Below the pieces are notes generated by a model. The model had not been told where the DNA came from and did no database searches. It saw only the letters and a list, made by a program, of their open reading frames with translations. A stretch of 24,464 bases of DNA from contig DATAYF010000561.1 of the NCBI GenBank assembly GCA_036272735.1, positions 1 through 24,464 of the forward strand. The letters run 5' to 3'. Below, one piece after another: positions 22,385-24,464 of this stretch (position 1 is the stretch's first letter; each line of letters starts with the position of its first letter). Position numbers and translations under genes: made by a program. This DNA comes from DATAYF01 sp036272735. GTDB taxonomy: Bacteria > Chloroflexota > Ktedonobacteria > Ktedonobacterales > Ktedonobacteraceae.

Positions 22385-22789
22385 GTGCAGAAAAGCACTA
22401 CATCTACCGCTACTTCGTCAGGACCACGTCCAAGGCGCGAAGGCGGTCGTGGGGAGCGCTCGTCGCGCCGCAAGATTTGCCAGTTTTGCCACGACCGTGT
22501 GCGTGAAATTGATTATAAAGATGCCGGTCGTTACACGAAACGCTACATTTCAGACCGAGGGAAGATCGAGCCTCGTCGTAAGACAGGCACGTGCGCCAGG
22601 CATCAGCGCGGCCTCAGCACAGCTATTAAGCAGGCCCGCTATATGGCGCTACTCCCCTACACAGCAGAGCATATGCGCGGGATGTGGTACGACAACGTTA
22701 CAGCGCCCAAGCAAAGGGCAAGCCAGGCAAACATGCCTTGCTTGCCTGGCTCTGGGGATATCGTCCCCTTTCCCCCATCAGTAGATTAG
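22385..22789 (+). CDS. rpsR: 30S ribosomal protein bS18 with C-terminal extension
   Basis: Ribosomal protein bS18, partner of S6 on the small-subunit platform. The core (about 28-98) has RKICQFCHDRVREIDYKD, KRYISDRGKIEPRRKTGTCA, RHQRGLSTAIKQARYMALL and PYTAEHMR. Cys32, Cys35, Cys70 and His73 form the zinc-binding (C-plus) arrangement. The N-terminus is basic and Ser/Arg-rich. About 36 residues follow the normal end, from GMWYDNVTAPKQR to PFPPSVD, read through a 10-bp hairpin in the DNA. This tail looks unlike a conserved domain. The GTG start follows GAAGGAG. It is third in the operon after ssb, 19 bp away. Confidence 0.95.
   Translation: MQKSTTSTATSSGPRPRREGGRGERSSRRKICQFCHDRVREIDYKDAGRYTKRYISDRGKIEPRRKTGTCARHQRGLSTAIKQARYMALLPYTAEHMRGMWYDNVTAPKQRASQANMPCLPGSGDIVPFPPSVD
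22721..22751 (+). terminator. hairpin inside the rpsR 3' end
   Basis: AGCCAGGCAA (22721-22730) and TTGCCTGGCT (22742-22751) are exact complements around an 11-base loop. It lies within the coding frame of rpsR, 38 bp before its stop. No T-run follows, so it may act as an mRNA stability or processing element, or a weak terminator between rpsR and the foldase gene. Confidence 0.45.
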
Positions 22790-22824
22790 CAGATCAGCAG
22801 TGAGTACCCATATCGGAGGTCTCA

Positions 22825-24321
22825 ATGAGTAGTCAGACGGCGCGTCGGCCCGACAACCGGCAGAGATCAGCGCGTGCAACCAAAGCTAAAAAATATACAA
22901 AACAGACGGCGCATGTCGAGGCTCGCCGTGATGGCAAACCTCTTATTTTTGGTTGGGGGGGACATCTCTCACATAACGAGAAGAATAAAATTAAACGCCG
23001 CGCAGTCTGGACGAGCGGCGTCATCTTCTTCCTGATTATTGTACTGGTGCTCGTCGGTTTCTGGGTCAATCTCAACATCGTCATCCCCAATTTACCAATC
23101 ACTGCCGTGAATGGTCAAAATATCAGCCAAAACGAGTTTCGCCAGCTTGTCGCGGTCAAGGCTCAGCTTGAAGAGAACAAAATCAAAGGCCCAAAGGGCC
23201 TTACTGCCCAGAGCGATAACCTGAGAAATCAAGTGACTGCCGTGCAAACAACGGGCAACAGCCTTACGACAAAGGCCAATACGCTTACAAAGCAGCTAAA
23301 ATCAGCTCCTGCCAATCAAAAAGCTGGCCTACAATCTCAGCTCAACTCCATCAAAACGCAGCTCAGCCAGGCACAGAGCAATTTTGTTACGCTGCAAACG
23401 CAATATCAAACCCTGACACAGACGACCATTCCAAACGAACAGCAGCTATTCACACAATCGCAGGTCGGTAGCGAAAGCGCCACCTGGCTCCAGGATAATC
23501 TCTTAATTCAGGACTGGCTCGCGAAGCAGAGTAGTGCGGTACAGGCGAAAGTACAGCCTTCGGCCGGTAGCGTGAATGCCGCCGTCAGAGATATGATCAA
23601 CAGTCTGCCCACCAGTAAGAACTACAATGCGTTTTTGAGCGCTGCACGCATGAACGACGCCGATGTTCACGCGATGATGACGATTATCCAGCGTCGTACC
23701 AACATGCAGAACTACCTGGCATCACAGATCAATTCACCGACCTATCAGGTTGAGGCGCGTGCAATGACGCTGGCAACGCAACCAGACGCTAACGCAATTC
23801 TCACCCAATTGCGACATGGCGCTGACTTCAGTGCACTTGCCAAGAAAAAATCGGTCGATACGCATACCAATAGTAAGGGCGGCGACCTTGGCTGGTTAGC
23901 TCGTGGCGAGTACACCTTGAACGACGCGCAAAATGTCAGCGGTATTGTCGATAACTGGCTCTTTGATCCAGCCCGCAAAGCCAATGAGATCAGCCCGGTG
24001 TTGAAGGAAAACGGTACCTATCACGTCGTGCAGATCACAGCCATTGATCCATCACGTCCGTTGGACCAGGGCACTATGACCGCTTTGCGCAATAATGCCC
24101 TACAGGGCTGGCTCTTCTCGCAGCGTGCTCTACCCGGCACCAATGTCGCCAGTGTCGATCAAAATAAACTCAACGATAGCAACAACATGCCACCGAACTT
24201 ACCGGCTGCAGCCCCGGCTGCTTCACCAACGAGTGTTCCCGGTGCGGGTGGTGTCCCTGGTGCTAGTGGCGTCCCTGGTGCTAGTGGCATCCCTGGTGCT
24301 AGTGGCATCCCTGGCCAATAG
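22825..24321 (+). CDS. membrane-anchored peptidyl-prolyl isomerase (PpiC/SurA-like)
   Basis: A 498-residue exported foldase. A basic cytoplasmic N-terminus (1-60) leads to one transmembrane anchor (about 62-84). Next is a SurA-N-like start (NGQNISQNEFRQLV), then a Gln/Thr/Leu-rich coiled coil (about 115-205) and a helical region. The rotamase (parvulin) domain (about 307-412) has ARAMTLATQ, LRHGADFSALAKKKS, KGGDLGWLARGE and NGTYHVVQI, the standard PpiC signatures. The last 26 residues are eight or so Gly-X-Y triplets (GVPGAS, GIPGAS), a collagen-like tail after an Ala/Pro stretch. It should help fold secreted proteins outside the membrane. GGAGGT lies just before the ATG. It follows rpsR by 35 bp and may share its transcript. 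The 18-bp DNA repeats in the tail could change in number between strains. Confidence 0.87.
   Translation: MSSQTARRPDNRQRSARATKAKKYTKQTAHVEARRDGKPLIFGWGGHLSHNEKNKIKRRAVWTSGVIFFLIIVLVLVGFWVNLNIVIPNLPITAVNGQNISQNEFRQLVAVKAQLEENKIKGPKGLTAQSDNLRNQVTAVQTTGNSLTTKANTLTKQLKSAPANQKAGLQSQLNSIKTQLSQAQSNFVTLQTQYQTLTQTTIPNEQQLFTQSQVGSESATWLQDNLLIQDWLAKQSSAVQAKVQPSAGSVNAAVRDMINSLPTSKNYNAFLSAARMNDADVHAMMTIIQRRTNMQNYLASQINSPTYQVEARAMTLATQPDANAILTQLRHGADFSALAKKKSVDTHTNSKGGDLGWLARGEYTLNDAQNVSGIVDNWLFDPARKANEISPVLKENGTYHVVQITAIDPSRPLDQGTMTALRNNALQGWLFSQRALPGTNVASVDQNKLNDSNNMPPNLPAAAPAASPTSVPGAGGVPGASGVPGASGIPGASGIPGQ
24250..24321 (+). repeat. 18-bp tandem repeat coding for G-(V/I)-P-G-A-S
   Basis: Three full copies of an 18-bp unit (24250-24267, 24268-24285, 24286-24303) and a diverged fourth (24304-24321) encode the end of the foldase. 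The units differ only at the first glycine codon's third base and a GTC/ATC change, so the array is recent or kept uniform by slippage. Confidence 0.9.
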
Positions 24322-24327
24322 CAACTG

Positions 24328-24431
24328 ATTTCCAGGAGGGTCTAGAGGGTCTAGAGGGTCTAGAGGGTCTAGAGGGTCTAGAGGGTCTAGATGGTCTAGA
24401 GGGTCTAGAGGGTCTAGGCGCTCCTGGAAAT
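24328..24431. repeat. 11-bp inverted repeat enclosing nine 9-bp tandem repeats
   Basis: Arms ATTTCCAGGAG (24328-24338) and CTCCTGGAAAT (24421-24431) are perfect complements. Between and partly over them lie nine tandem copies of GAGGGTCTA (24336-24416). The only variant is copy 7, with one G-to-T change. Each copy junction makes TCTAGA. The array is non-coding in the foldase frame, since TAG recurs in every unit. The position, seven bases after the foldase stop, suggests a terminator whose loop has been filled by a minisatellite. The last 33 bp of the window show nothing. Confidence 0.92.
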
Positions 24432-24464
24432 GCTCGACAATGCGGAAACCAGTGAAATGAAATG

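Noticed and set aside
24250..24416. CRISPR array
   Set aside because: The 18-bp and 9-bp units are directly abutting, with no unique spacers and no cas genes.

Overview
The window looks like chromosomal DNA of a free-living bacterium. My best inference is Chloroflexota, class Ktedonobacteria. The reasons are the mix of gene families, an IS1341-type TnpB element next to an Rpn/PD-(D/E)XK-like remnant, several GT-C glycosyltransferases, a zinc-type S18 and long low-complexity tails on ribosomal proteins. No 16S rRNA or other decisive marker is present, so this placement rests on remembered family resemblance, not on a search.

Layout. 1-495: end of a possible truncated ORF, then about 400 bp without a credible gene but with two perfect inverted repeats. 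496-3849: xdhC (+) converging on an esterase-MFS transporter pair (-). 4090-6332: a lipoprotein resembling GHL15-type putative glycosyl hydrolases, then a crotonase-type enoyl-CoA hydratase (+). 6411-8295: a Nudix hydrolase (-) and a PIG-V-like GT-C mannosyltransferase (+) ending in a classic terminator. 8571-11633: a compact (+) operon of RNase Y, a PHP phosphoesterase and signal peptidase I, behind a near-consensus promoter. 11825-13411: biotin carboxylase (-). 13676-15427: a methyl-accepting-chemotaxis-like transducer (+). 15453-18932: trmH/spoU methyltransferase, rplT, rpmI and a large GT-C membrane glycosyltransferase, all (-). 19130-20878: a decayed TnpB insertion element abutting a broken Rpn-like remnant. 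21261-24321: the rpsF-ssb-rpsR operon (+), followed by a membrane-anchored parvulin-type foldase with a collagen-like tail, then a nine-copy 9-bp tandem array inside an inverted repeat.

How the parts relate. Much of the window is housekeeping: mRNA decay (RNase Y, possibly with the PHP enzyme), protein export and folding (signal peptidase I, PpiC-like foldase), ribosome components (S6, S18, L20, L35), rRNA methylation, SSB, and acyl-CoA metabolism (enoyl-CoA hydratase, biotin carboxylase). Two unrelated GT-C enzymes suggest lipid-linked mannose or sugar transfer at the envelope.

The least ordinary observations are: the minisatellite-in-hairpin at 24328-24431 beside an 18-bp coding repeat; the long Ala/Glu/Pro-rich tail on S6 and the hairpin-encoded tail on S18; the transducer whose signalling tip has changed at positions that form trimer contacts in Tsr; the triple-frameshifted TnpB; and the fact that all four convergent gene junctions carry a hairpin, from 9-10 bp up to 26 bp of uninterrupted pairing. 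I did not find a clear new defence or biosynthetic system.
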